From contig JAIXSD010000155.1 in the NCBI GenBank assembly GCA_027484885.1, forward strand, positions 1-18,498: a stretch of DNA of 18,498 nt, in the 5' to 3' direction. The notes under the pieces are model-generated. The model saw only the letters and a list, made by a program, of their open reading frames with translations, was not told the DNA's origin and did no database searches. Source of the stretch: Rubrivivax sp. Its GTDB lineage: Bacteria; Pseudomonadota; Gammaproteobacteria; Burkholderiales; Burkholderiaceae_C. The position numbers were made by a program, and so were the translations under genes. Shown piece by piece: positions 1 to 6,941 of the stretch. How positions within the stretch are numbered: position 1 is the first letter of the stretch; each line of letters opens with the position of its first letter.

Positions 1-2
1 GC

Positions 3-128
3 GGCACCGAAAAAGGCATCCGCGTGCACCGCAAGAATGCCGAAGGCAAGGTCGAAGTCTTGCAGCTCCCGATGGACGAGGGCTTGAAGGACGGGGATGT
101 TGTGTACGTCAAAGAGAGCTTGTTCTGA
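3..128 (+). CDS. epsE: Polysaccharide export protein EpsE, C-terminal end (partial)
   Basis: The reading frame is open from the left edge and ends at a TGA at 126-128, giving the last 41 residues of a protein. The tail runs from GTEKGIRVHRKN to GDVVYVKESLF, which is the usual ending of EpsE/Wza-family outer-membrane polysaccharide export proteins: the last SLBB-type strand pair followed by a short DxVYVKES(L/I)F tail. The family forms the outer-membrane exit for the polymer. The next gene, a Wzz-like chain-length protein, begins 12 bases after the stop, the normal order in exosortase-B EPS loci. The N-terminus, signal peptide and PES domain are outside the window. The family call rests on a short piece plus strong context. 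Confidence 0.78.
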   Translation, partial: GTEKGIRVHRKNAEGKVEVLQLPMDEGLKDGDVVYVKESLF

Positions 129-140
129 TCGAGAGCCGTC

Positions 141-1562
141 ATGACCTTTAAACAGTTTCTTTCCATTCTGGCGGCCCGCAAGAAGCTCTTCTTGGCGGTG
201 TTGATTTCGGTGCTGGTACCGGCCATCTTGCTCAGCCTGATCTTGCCCAAGCGTTACACCGCGGTGGCGAGCGTGGTGGTGGATGTCAAACCTGATCCTC
301 TTTCCGCCACTGGATATTCGGCCATGATGACCCCGGCCATCATGGCGACTCAGGCTGACATCCTGACCAGTGACCGTGTCGCTCGCAAAGTGGTGCGCAA
401 CTTGAAGCTTGCAGAGAACCCTCAGATCCGGCAGCAGTGGGAGAAGGAGCGTACGGCTGACGGTGATATCGAGACCTGGCTGGTCGAGACCTTTCAGAAA
501 GAGTTGGACGTCAAGCCGTCGCGTGAATCCAGTGTGATCAATGTCAGCTATCGCGCCGCTGATCCGAAGTTTGCAGCGGGCTTGGTGAACGCTTTCGTCC
601 AGGCTTACATCGAAACTGCGCTGGATCTGCGCGTCGATCCGGCCAAACAGTACAGCGCGTTCTTCGAGTTGCGAGTCAAGGAAGCCCGTGAGGCTCTGGA
701 GGCGGCGCAGGCCAAGCTCAGTGCATTTCAGCGCGACAAGGGCGTGGTGATGACCGACGAGCGCATGGATGTTGAAAACCAGCGCTTGAACGAGTTGTCC
801 AGCCAATTGGTGGCTTTGCAGTCTTTGGCCAGCGAGGCAACAAGCCGCCAGGCTCAAGCGAATTCGGGCTCAGCGGACAAGATGCAGGAGATCACGAATA
901 ACATGGTGGTCGCAACCCTGCGCGCAGATCTGTCTCGTCAGGAGGCTCGTTTTCAGGAGCTGAGCTCGCGTCTGGGGGAAAAGAACCCGCAGGTGGTTGA
1001 ACTGTCGGCCAGCATCGCTGAGCTGAAGGCGCGTCTGGATTCCGAAGTGAAGCGCCTGTCGGCTGGAGTCGGAGTGAGCAGCACCATCAGCCGTCAACGT
1101 GAAGCGCAGACGCGCCATGAACTCGAGGTGCAGCGCGCGAAGATCTTGCAGATGAAGCAGGTGCGCGACGAAGGCTTGCTATTCCTGCGCGATGTTGAAA
1201 ATGCACAGCGTGCGTTCGAAGTTGTGGTGTCGCGCCGCAATCAAACGAGTCTCGAGAGTCAAGCAACCTTGAGCAATGTGAGCATCCTGAACACGGCTTC
1301 AGCACCTCTTGAGCACTCGTCTCCCAAAGTGTTCCTGAATTCCATCCTGGCACTGTTTGTGGGGCTACTCATGGGGGTGGGCGCCGTCCTCGCCGCCGAG
1401 TTCTCTGATCGACGTGTGCGTAGCGGTGCCGACATCACAGCCTTGGTGGGTGTCAATTTGATCGGCGTGTTGCCAGGGCGCCCCAAGTCGACCGCAGCAG
1501 GTCGCCTCGGATTTGCGCAACGGCAGCAACGTCTCATTGGTCAAGCGACACTTTCCAAATAA
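141..1562 (+). CDS. epsF: Chain length determinant protein EpsF (Wzz/PCP family)
   Basis: This 473-residue inner-membrane protein sets EPS chain length together with the downstream kinase-like ATPase. It has the polysaccharide co-polymerase layout: a short cytoplasmic N-terminus, TM1 at about residues 16-36, a large periplasmic part with charged heptad-like helices (about 175-355, likely coiled coil), a proline-containing segment before the membrane (ASAPLEHSSP, 386-395) and TM2 at about 397-419, then a ~50-residue cytoplasmic tail ending in TLSK. There is no fused kinase domain; that activity is the separate next gene, as in proteobacterial EpsF/EpsG pairs. The ATG at 141 is preceded by a GAGAG ribosome-binding site at a plausible distance. 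It lies between epsE (12-base gap) and epsG (12-base gap), so it is probably co-transcribed. The family assignment is firm. Confidence 0.92.
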   Translation: MTFKQFLSILAARKKLFLAVLISVLVPAILLSLILPKRYTAVASVVVDVKPDPLSATGYSAMMTPAIMATQADILTSDRVARKVVRNLKLAENPQIRQQWEKERTADGDIETWLVETFQKELDVKPSRESSVINVSYRAADPKFAAGLVNAFVQAYIETALDLRVDPAKQYSAFFELRVKEAREALEAAQAKLSAFQRDKGVVMTDERMDVENQRLNELSSQLVALQSLASEATSRQAQANSGSADKMQEITNNMVVATLRADLSRQEARFQELSSRLGEKNPQVVELSASIAELKARLDSEVKRLSAGVGVSSTISRQREAQTRHELEVQRAKILQMKQVRDEGLLFLRDVENAQRAFEVVVSRRNQTSLESQATLSNVSILNTASAPLEHSSPKVFLNSILALFVGLLMGVGAVLAAEFSDRRVRSGADITALVGVNLIGVLPGRPKSTAAGRLGFAQRQQRLIGQATLSK

Positions 1563-1574
1563 GCAGCACACACT

Positions 1575-2474
1575 ATGTCAGCGTTGAATGAAAGCCCTCG
1601 CGCGTTCGAGGAAGCACGTAGCAGCGAAGCCCAGGCACCTCAGGATCGAGCTATCGGCCACATCATTGCCGAAGCCAACAATCTGAGTGCCGAGCAAGTC
1701 GAGCGCATCCTGGCCCATCAGAAGAGCCATGGCGTGAAGTTTGGTGAAGCGGCGATTGCCCTCGGACTAGCCAAGGGTGAGGATGTGTTGTGGGCCTTGA
1801 GTCAACAATTCCACTACCCCTACGCAGCCGGCAGTGCAAAGCCGCTGGGCGACGAGTTGGTGGTGTCCTGCCAGCCTTTTGGCGCGCAAGCTGAGGCGTT
1901 TCGTGCGCTGCGCAGCCAAATCAATATGCAGTTGTTCAATGCAGATGAGGCGCGCCGAGCCATAGCCGTGGTGAGCCCAGAGTCTGGTGATGGCAAGACC
2001 TTCTTCGCTGCCAATTTGGCGGTGGCATTCAGCCAACTTGGTGGGCGCACCCTTTTGGTCGATGCCGATATGCGAAATCCTCGCCTTCATGAGGTCTTCG
2101 CTTTGGAGTCTGGCTCTGGTTTGTCTGGCATCTTGTCGGGCCGCGTGGAGAGCAACGTGATTCAACCGGTGGCGGATCTGCCCAGTTTGTTCGTGATGCC
2201 GGTTGGCACCTTGCCACCGAACCCGCTTGAACTTGCCGAGAGGCCTGCGTTCGCCTTGTTGATGAAGGAGCTCGTGTCGAAGTTCGACTACGTCATTGTT
2301 GACACGCCGGCTGCTGAGCTGGGTGCGGATTACGCCGTGATTGCGGCACGCTGCGGTGCAGCCATTGCCATCGCTCGCCAAGGTGAGAGTCGTGTCGCCA
2401 AAGTTCGGGAGTTGGTCGAGACCTTGGGTCACACGCCAGCAAAGCTCGCCGGTGTGATCATCAACGAGTATTGA
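1575..2474 (+). CDS. epsG: EPS tyrosine-kinase-like ATPase EpsG with N-terminal MshEN-like domain
   Basis: This 299-residue cytoplasmic P-loop ATPase of the BY-kinase/Wzc type partners EpsF in controlling polymerisation and export. Visible motifs are Walker A SPESGDGKT (134-142, K141), Walker A' LLVDADMRNP (160-169) and Walker B YVIVDTPA (239-246). Upstream, at about residues 26-84, are two consecutive repeats of the form xxGxx…LSxxQxxxxLxxQ and KFGxx…GLxxxxxxxxALxxQ, matching the GspE-N/MshEN fold that in other proteins binds c-di-GMP. The usual first arginine of RLG is Ala26 in repeat 1 and Lys55 in repeat 2, so ligand binding is uncertain. The C-terminus ends at INEY with a single tyrosine instead of the tyrosine cluster of Wzc/CapB, so autophosphorylation may be reduced or different. 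The stop is one base from the xrtB start. Confidence 0.9.
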   Translation: MSALNESPRAFEEARSSEAQAPQDRAIGHIIAEANNLSAEQVERILAHQKSHGVKFGEAAIALGLAKGEDVLWALSQQFHYPYAAGSAKPLGDELVVSCQPFGAQAEAFRALRSQINMQLFNADEARRAIAVVSPESGDGKTFFAANLAVAFSQLGGRTLLVDADMRNPRLHEVFALESGSGLSGILSGRVESNVIQPVADLPSLFVMPVGTLPPNPLELAERPAFALLMKELVSKFDYVIVDTPAAELGADYAVIAARCGAAIAIARQGESRVAKVRELVETLGHTPAKLAGVIINEY

Positions 2475-2475
2475 G

Positions 2476-3369
2476 ATGTCTGTCGTCTCGCCAACCGACC
2501 CTCAGGCCGTGGTGGACGGTCGCGCCCTGATCACCCCCTGGTTGATTGCGGGTGCGGGTCTTCTCGTGCTGTACGGACCGACCTTGTACAGCCTGTTCAA
2601 CGGCTTGTGGTCGACGGACGATCAGGGGCACGGCCCCATTGTGCTGGCGATTGCCTGCTGGCTGATCTACAAGCGCTGGCCGGACTTGATCTCGCCGGAG
2701 CACGCGCAGCCCCGGCCTCTGTGGGCGTGGCCTCTGTTGGTAGTCAGCGGCCTGGCTTATGCCTTGGGGAGGTCGCAGGGCATCTGGATTTTCGAGGTGG
2801 GCTCTGCTATCGGAGTCTTGATTGGCATCGTCCTGTTGCTTCGAGGTGCCCGCCATTTGCGTCTGGTCGGGTTCGCGCTGTTCTTTCTGTTTTTCATGAT
2901 CCCCCTGCCCGGCGCCGTGGTGGATGCAATGACGCAGCCGATGAAGATGGCTGTTTCCTACGTTGCAGAGGCCGCGCTCTATGCAGCGGGCTACCCCGTC
3001 AGCCGCACTGGTGTCATCCTGCAGATTGGCCCCTATCAGCTGTTGGTGGCCGATGCCTGTGCTGGCATGCACACACTTTTCACTTTGGAAGCCTTGGGAC
3101 TGCTCTATCTCAACATGGTCAAACATGCCTCGCTGGCGCGCAATGTGACCTTGGCGATTTTGATTGTGCCCATCAGTTTCACTGCCAACGTCATTCGGGT
3201 GATCGTGCTGACTCTGGTGACTTTTTATTTGGGCGATGAGGCTGGGCAGGGTTTCCTCCATGGCTTCGCGGGCATGGTGCTGTTCATGAGCGCACTCATG
3301 TTGATCATTGGTGCGGACACCCTGCTTCGCCTGGTGTTGGCTCGTGTCGAGCAGCGGAGGGCTGCATGA
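2476..3369 (+). CDS. xrtB: Exosortase B (XrtB/EpsH family)
   Basis: This 297-residue polytopic membrane protein is the predicted cysteine transpeptidase that processes PEP-CTERM proteins in EPS-producing Gram-negative bacteria. The conserved exosortase residues are present: Cys195 in ADACAGMHT, Arg241 in FTANVIRV and His262 in FLHGFAGM, each at the start of or within a membrane helix. About eight hydrophobic segments are visible from residue 21 to 285. The N-terminal GPTLYSLFNGLWSTDDQGHGP segment is typical of the family. Its position directly after epsG and overlapping epsI identifies the B subtype. The gene starts one base after the epsG stop and its stop overlaps epsI (ATGA), implying translational coupling. 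No PEP-CTERM substrate is encoded in this window, so targets must lie elsewhere. Confidence 0.93.
   Translation: MSVVSPTDPQAVVDGRALITPWLIAGAGLLVLYGPTLYSLFNGLWSTDDQGHGPIVLAIACWLIYKRWPDLISPEHAQPRPLWAWPLLVVSGLAYALGRSQGIWIFEVGSAIGVLIGIVLLLRGARHLRLVGFALFFLFFMIPLPGAVVDAMTQPMKMAVSYVAEAALYAAGYPVSRTGVILQIGPYQLLVADACAGMHTLFTLEALGLLYLNMVKHASLARNVTLAILIVPISFTANVIRVIVLTLVTFYLGDEAGQGFLHGFAGMVLFMSALMLIIGADTLLRLVLARVEQRRAA
3356..3361 (+). promoter_or_regulatory. Ribosome-binding site of epsI inside the xrtB 3' end
   Basis: GGAGGG lies four bases before the ATG at 3366, within the last codons of xrtB. It is one of the few strong Shine-Dalgarno sites in the operon, and it supports both the overlapping start and independent ribosome entry for epsI. 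Confidence 0.65.
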
Positions 3370-4070
3370 CGACTCCATCCTCTTTGCGTTTGGAGCAAAA
3401 AAGAGCAGTTTTGGCTCTTCTGGTCATGGTCATGGCGGCAGTGCTGGCATGGATCATCACCCCCACCCACCGCTTGGCGGCCATGCATGGGTCTATGGAC
3501 CTGGAAGCATTCGTTCCCAAGCAGTTCGGTGAGTGGCGGCTGGACACGGCCACTTTCTCCGGCATCGTCAATCCGCAACAGGAAGCTCAGTTGAAGGCGC
3601 TGTACAGCCAGACGCTTTCTCGGACGTATGTCAACGGTCGGGGGCAGCGAGTGATGTTGTCGATAGCTTACGGTGAGGATCAGCGTGATGCGATGCAGCT
3701 CCACTACCCCGAAGTTTGCTACCCGGCGCAGGGGTTTCAACTCAAGAGCAAGCGCATCGACGCCATCCAGGTCGCTGAGGGCCAGATTCCAGTTCGACGC
3801 TTGGAAACCAGCTTCGGCGGTCAGCGCTTTGAGCCGGTGACCTATTGGACTGTGATCGGTGATCGCGCCACCCTCGGCGGTTTGGATAAAAAGTTCATCG
3901 AGATCGGCTACGGGATGAAGGGTGTCATCGTGGACGGCTTGCTGTTCCGAGTGTCCTCGATTGATCGCGACACGTCGGCAGCCTTCCAGTTGCAGGACCG
4001 ATTTGTCAATGAATTGGTTTCAGCGATGACGCCTGCGCACCGCCGGCGCTTGGCCGGTTTGTCGCAGTAA
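3366..4070 (+). CDS. epsI: Exosortase-associated protein EpsI (B type)
   Basis: This 234-residue protein has one N-terminal membrane anchor (about residues 13-32) and a periplasmic domain of about 200 residues. It carries the EpsI-family signature HYPEVCYPAQGF with His113, Pro115 and Cys118, preceded by the AYGEDQRDAMQ strand. EpsI proteins occur next to, or fused to, exosortases in EPS loci and their exact reaction is unsettled; the conserved His/Cys suggest a function tied to exosortase processing or EPS maturation. The ATG overlaps the xrtB stop (ATGA), and a strong ribosome-binding site GGAGGG sits at 3356-3361, so this start is well supported. A 59-base gap with no clear terminator or promoter follows before the polymerase-like gene. 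Confidence 0.92.
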   Translation: MTTPSSLRLEQKRAVLALLVMVMAAVLAWIITPTHRLAAMHGSMDLEAFVPKQFGEWRLDTATFSGIVNPQQEAQLKALYSQTLSRTYVNGRGQRVMLSIAYGEDQRDAMQLHYPEVCYPAQGFQLKSKRIDAIQVAEGQIPVRRLETSFGGQRFEPVTYWTVIGDRATLGGLDKKFIEIGYGMKGVIVDGLLFRVSSIDRDTSAAFQLQDRFVNELVSAMTPAHRRRLAGLSQ

Positions 4071-4129
4071 CTCACATACGGGTCGAGGCACTTGCGTTCT
4101 TGGTGAATCCAGTGAACTCGACGATCACC

Positions 4130-5683
4130 ATGACGGCATTCCGACTCCGCATTCCACAGTTTTCCCGTCCCTGGTTTCCTGGGCCCATGTCCCGCTACGT
4201 GCTGGTGGCGGGTTTCTTGTTTGTCGGATTCTTGCTGGGCGCTCTGCTGGGACTTTCCGCTTACCTGCCCGTCATTGGTTTGGCCTGCTTGGTGTTGGCG
4301 GGCGCGGTCTTGGCGAAGCCCCGTGTGGCTGTTTGGGTGGCGGCGATTGGTGCCTTGTCGATAGCCGGCCTGGTCGAGTTGTATTTGCCCGGATTTCAGG
4401 CCATCCGATGGGTGTTCTCCCTGCTGTCCCTGAGTCTCGTGTTGATCGCGGCGCTTCGCTATCTTGGCAGCAGTCATCCACCAGGCAGTACCGACCCCGG
4501 AGTGGCAAGGTTGGCAGTGCTGTGCATGAGTTTTGTTTTCTGCACCGTCGCCGCAGCAATGTCTGTGGGCATGAGTGCGTCCGACGCGGTGGTGGCGTTC
4601 AAGAACTATTTCCAGATGTGGGGCCTGATCTGCGCTTTGGCCTTGTTTGATTATTCCCATCGCCAAGCCAGCCGCTTCATCTCACTTTTGGCGGGTCTCT
4701 CGCTGATCCAGATGCCATTCGTCCTGCATCAGTATTTGGTGCTGGTTCCTAAGCGTTCCAGCCAAGCGGCTGCCGAGCACTTTGTCGTGGCGATTGACGT
4801 TGTGGCCGGCACTTTTGGTGGCTCCATGGTCGGCGGGGGCCGAAGCAACGATCTCGCCATCCTGGCGGCACTTGCCATTGTGTTTTTCTTTGCGCGATGG
4901 AAATTTGGCAAGGCCAAGTTGTCGAGCACTTTGTTTTGCTCGTTCATTGCTTTCATGCCCATGCTGTTTTCCGAGGCCAAGCTGTCCTTGGTCTTGATTC
5001 CATTCGGGTTGTTTTTGTTGTTCCCTCGCGCGATTTTCGAGCGTCCCTTCGCTGCGTTGCTGGGCTTTGGTGGTTTGCTGGGTGTGTTGGTTCTGGTGGT
5101 GGTGGTTTACGCCAATCTTCCGGGGGCCGACGCTCAGCGATCGGCATCGGTCCAGGCCTATGTGGACGAAGCTTTGGCCTACAACATTGGCAATAAGGAC
5201 TATGGAAGCGGTCGACTGAATCGCAGCACGGTCTACAGTTTTTGGTGGAAAGAGCATGTCGCCCGCGGCGACCTCAAAGGCGCATTGTTTGGTCATGGGC
5301 CTTTGCAATCTGCGCCTCCTGCTGCAGGGGCTAAAGAGACCTTTGCCTCAAGAAATTTCCGCGGCTACACGATCGGATTGACGGGTTGGTCCACGCTTTT
5401 GTGGGACGTTGGTTTGTTTGGTTCTACTGCCATGCTCGCTATGCTCAGTTATGCATGGGTGCATGCTCGACGTTTGCTGAAGCGGTGTGATCAGGGGGAA
5501 TTGAAGCCCTACTTGGCGACGGCCATGGTGGCCATGCCGATGTTCATGGTCAGCATGCTTCACAGCAATTACATCGCGTTCGACCTGGGCTTCCAGACCA
5601 TGTTGGCCTTGTTCTTGGGCTTCATCATTGCGGTCACGCCCCGACGACAAGCCGGCAAAAACGCCATCCAACGAAACGCTTGA
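4130..5683 (+). CDS. O-antigen polymerase/ligase-like membrane protein (probable EPS Wzy)
   Basis: This 517-residue polytopic protein has about ten or more hydrophobic segments and one large periplasmic-type loop at about residues 330-420, the layout of Wzy polymerases and WaaL ligases. The loop ends with a GRLNRSTVYSFWW…LFGHGP segment (361-390) that resembles the Wzy_C pattern of an Arg/Trp-rich stretch followed by GhGp. In a Wzx/Wzy-type locus with Wzz (EpsF) and a flippase, polymerisation of repeat units is the likely role; ligase activity cannot be excluded from sequence alone. The start is uncertain. I chose ATG 4130, but in-frame TTG 4100, GTG 4103, GTG 4112 and ATG 4187 exist and none has a clear ribosome-binding site. 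The next gene begins 58 bases after the stop. Confidence 0.72.
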   Translation: MTAFRLRIPQFSRPWFPGPMSRYVLVAGFLFVGFLLGALLGLSAYLPVIGLACLVLAGAVLAKPRVAVWVAAIGALSIAGLVELYLPGFQAIRWVFSLLSLSLVLIAALRYLGSSHPPGSTDPGVARLAVLCMSFVFCTVAAAMSVGMSASDAVVAFKNYFQMWGLICALALFDYSHRQASRFISLLAGLSLIQMPFVLHQYLVLVPKRSSQAAAEHFVVAIDVVAGTFGGSMVGGGRSNDLAILAALAIVFFFARWKFGKAKLSSTLFCSFIAFMPMLFSEAKLSLVLIPFGLFLLFPRAIFERPFAALLGFGGLLGVLVLVVVVYANLPGADAQRSASVQAYVDEALAYNIGNKDYGSGRLNRSTVYSFWWKEHVARGDLKGALFGHGPLQSAPPAAGAKETFASRNFRGYTIGLTGWSTLLWDVGLFGSTAMLAMLSYAWVHARRLLKRCDQGELKPYLATAMVAMPMFMVSMLHSNYIAFDLGFQTMLALFLGFIIAVTPRRQAGKNAIQRNA

Positions 5684-5741
5684 GCCCAGCGTCCTAGGTG
5701 CCAGCAGCACCCGGAACGGCTTTGTTGCCGCATACGGACCC

Positions 5742-6941
5742 ATGAGAATTTATTACAGCATTTGCGACCCGTATCCGGCGTACCGCGCTGATGTGGCGGA
5801 GCTCTTTGGCGTTGAATTGAGCAAACTTGGCCTGCAAACTGACTGGTTCATGAAACGAGCCGACAGTGACCAGGTGGGTGACGACAGTGCCTTTCTAGGT
5901 CAGCGAATCAGTCTTCCGCCTTCGTGGCTGCCCAAACGAGGGCCAGTCACCCGTCTTGGCTATTGGGTTACAGATGCAGCATGCATGGTGGCTCAATTGT
6001 GGCGGCGGCCAGATGCCATCCAGTGTCGCGACAAGTTTCTGGTGTCTTTGGTGGGCCTCGTTGTCGCGCGTTTGCTGGGCGTGCCCTTCTTTTATTGGTG
6101 CTCTTATCCGTTTCCCGAGCATGCTGAAGAAGAGGGGCGCCGCACCGGTGGCCTGCGCGGATTGCTGTTGCGTGTGAAAGCCCAGCTGCAGTTCTGGTGC
6201 CTTTATCGCCTGATTTGCCCTGGTGCGGACCATGTGTTTGTTCAGAGCCGCCAGATGCTGAAAGACATGGCGTCCTACGGAATCTCCGAAGGCTCCATGA
6301 CGCCGGTGCCCATGGGCGTATCGACTCGACTCGTAGAACAGATTGGACATTCTGGCGACGGTGCACTTGAGGCGGACCGGGTTGTCTATCTAGGTACCCT
6401 TGCTGCCGCACGGCGTCTTGAGTTCTTGGTGGAGGTTTGGGAAAAGGTGAAGGCCAACCGTCCCCAGGCTGAGCTATGGATCGTGGGTGATGGAGATCGG
6501 CCCTCGGAGCGCTTGGATCTAGAGCGCAAGTTCTACGAACATGGCCTGAGCTCGAGTGTGCGCTTCACAGGATTCTTGCCCTTGACGGACGCTTTAGCCA
6601 TCGTGTCAACAGCGAAGGTATGTTTGTCTCCTATCTATCCAAGCCAGATTCTCAACGCCGGTTCGCCCACCAAACTGGTGGAGTACATGGCCCTGGGGCG
6701 TCCCGTCGTTTGCAACACTCAACCCGAGCAAGCGGAAATCATGGCCTCAAGCGGTGCTGGCCTTTGTGTCGACTGGTCAGCCTCGGCCTTCGCGGCAGCC
6801 ATTCTTGAGTTGTTGAATCATCCAACTGAAGCTGAAGCCATGGCACGCAAAGGGCCGCCATGGGTGGCGGAACATCGCAGCTATCCCTTGTTGGCCAGCC
6901 AGGTCTTGGCTTGCTACCAGCGCTTGATGAAGGCCCCATGA
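5742..6941 (+). CDS. Glycosyltransferase, GT4-type (GT-B fold)
   Basis: This 399-residue cytoplasmic glycosyltransferase probably adds one sugar to the lipid-linked EPS repeat unit. The C-terminal Rossmann domain is clear: VVYLGTLAAARRLEFLVEVW (214-233), the ELWIVGDGD strand (244-252), VRFTGFLP (273-280) and the donor-binding PTKLVEYMALGRPVV segment (309-323), with Glu314 in the position of the first EX7E glutamate. Downstream, PEQAEIM supplies acidic residues. The N-terminal half is less conserved and contains FYWCSYPFPEH, perhaps part of the acceptor site. I start at ATG 5742, giving MRIYYSICDPYP, a normal first strand. The frame stays open back to 5628, but that would overlap the polymerase gene by 56 bases and add a non-conserved polar leader. 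The stop overlaps the next start (ATGA). Donor and linkage cannot be read from sequence. Confidence 0.85.
   Translation: MRIYYSICDPYPAYRADVAELFGVELSKLGLQTDWFMKRADSDQVGDDSAFLGQRISLPPSWLPKRGPVTRLGYWVTDAACMVAQLWRRPDAIQCRDKFLVSLVGLVVARLLGVPFFYWCSYPFPEHAEEEGRRTGGLRGLLLRVKAQLQFWCLYRLICPGADHVFVQSRQMLKDMASYGISEGSMTPVPMGVSTRLVEQIGHSGDGALEADRVVYLGTLAAARRLEFLVEVWEKVKANRPQAELWIVGDGDRPSERLDLERKFYEHGLSSSVRFTGFLPLTDALAIVSTAKVCLSPIYPSQILNAGSPTKLVEYMALGRPVVCNTQPEQAEIMASSGAGLCVDWSASAFAAAILELLNHPTEAEAMARKGPPWVAEHRSYPLLASQVLACYQRLMKAP

Noticed and set aside
1767..2432. A 221-residue open frame on the - strand
   Set aside because: It is antisense to epsG, whose Walker motifs are intact, and has no family-like features.
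2461..3378. A 305-residue open frame on the - strand
   Set aside because: It is the antisense of xrtB; its His/Gln/Arg-rich composition is typical of the reverse reading of a hydrophobic membrane protein.
4071..4129. A promoter or terminator between epsI and the polymerase gene
   Set aside because: No hairpin with a T run and no convincing -35/-10 pair could be found in these 59 bases.
5628..5741. A 38-residue N-terminal extension of the first GT4 enzyme
   Set aside because: It overlaps the polymerase gene by 56 bases and is polar and unlike GT4 N-termini; MRIYYSICDP at 5742 is a proper first strand.
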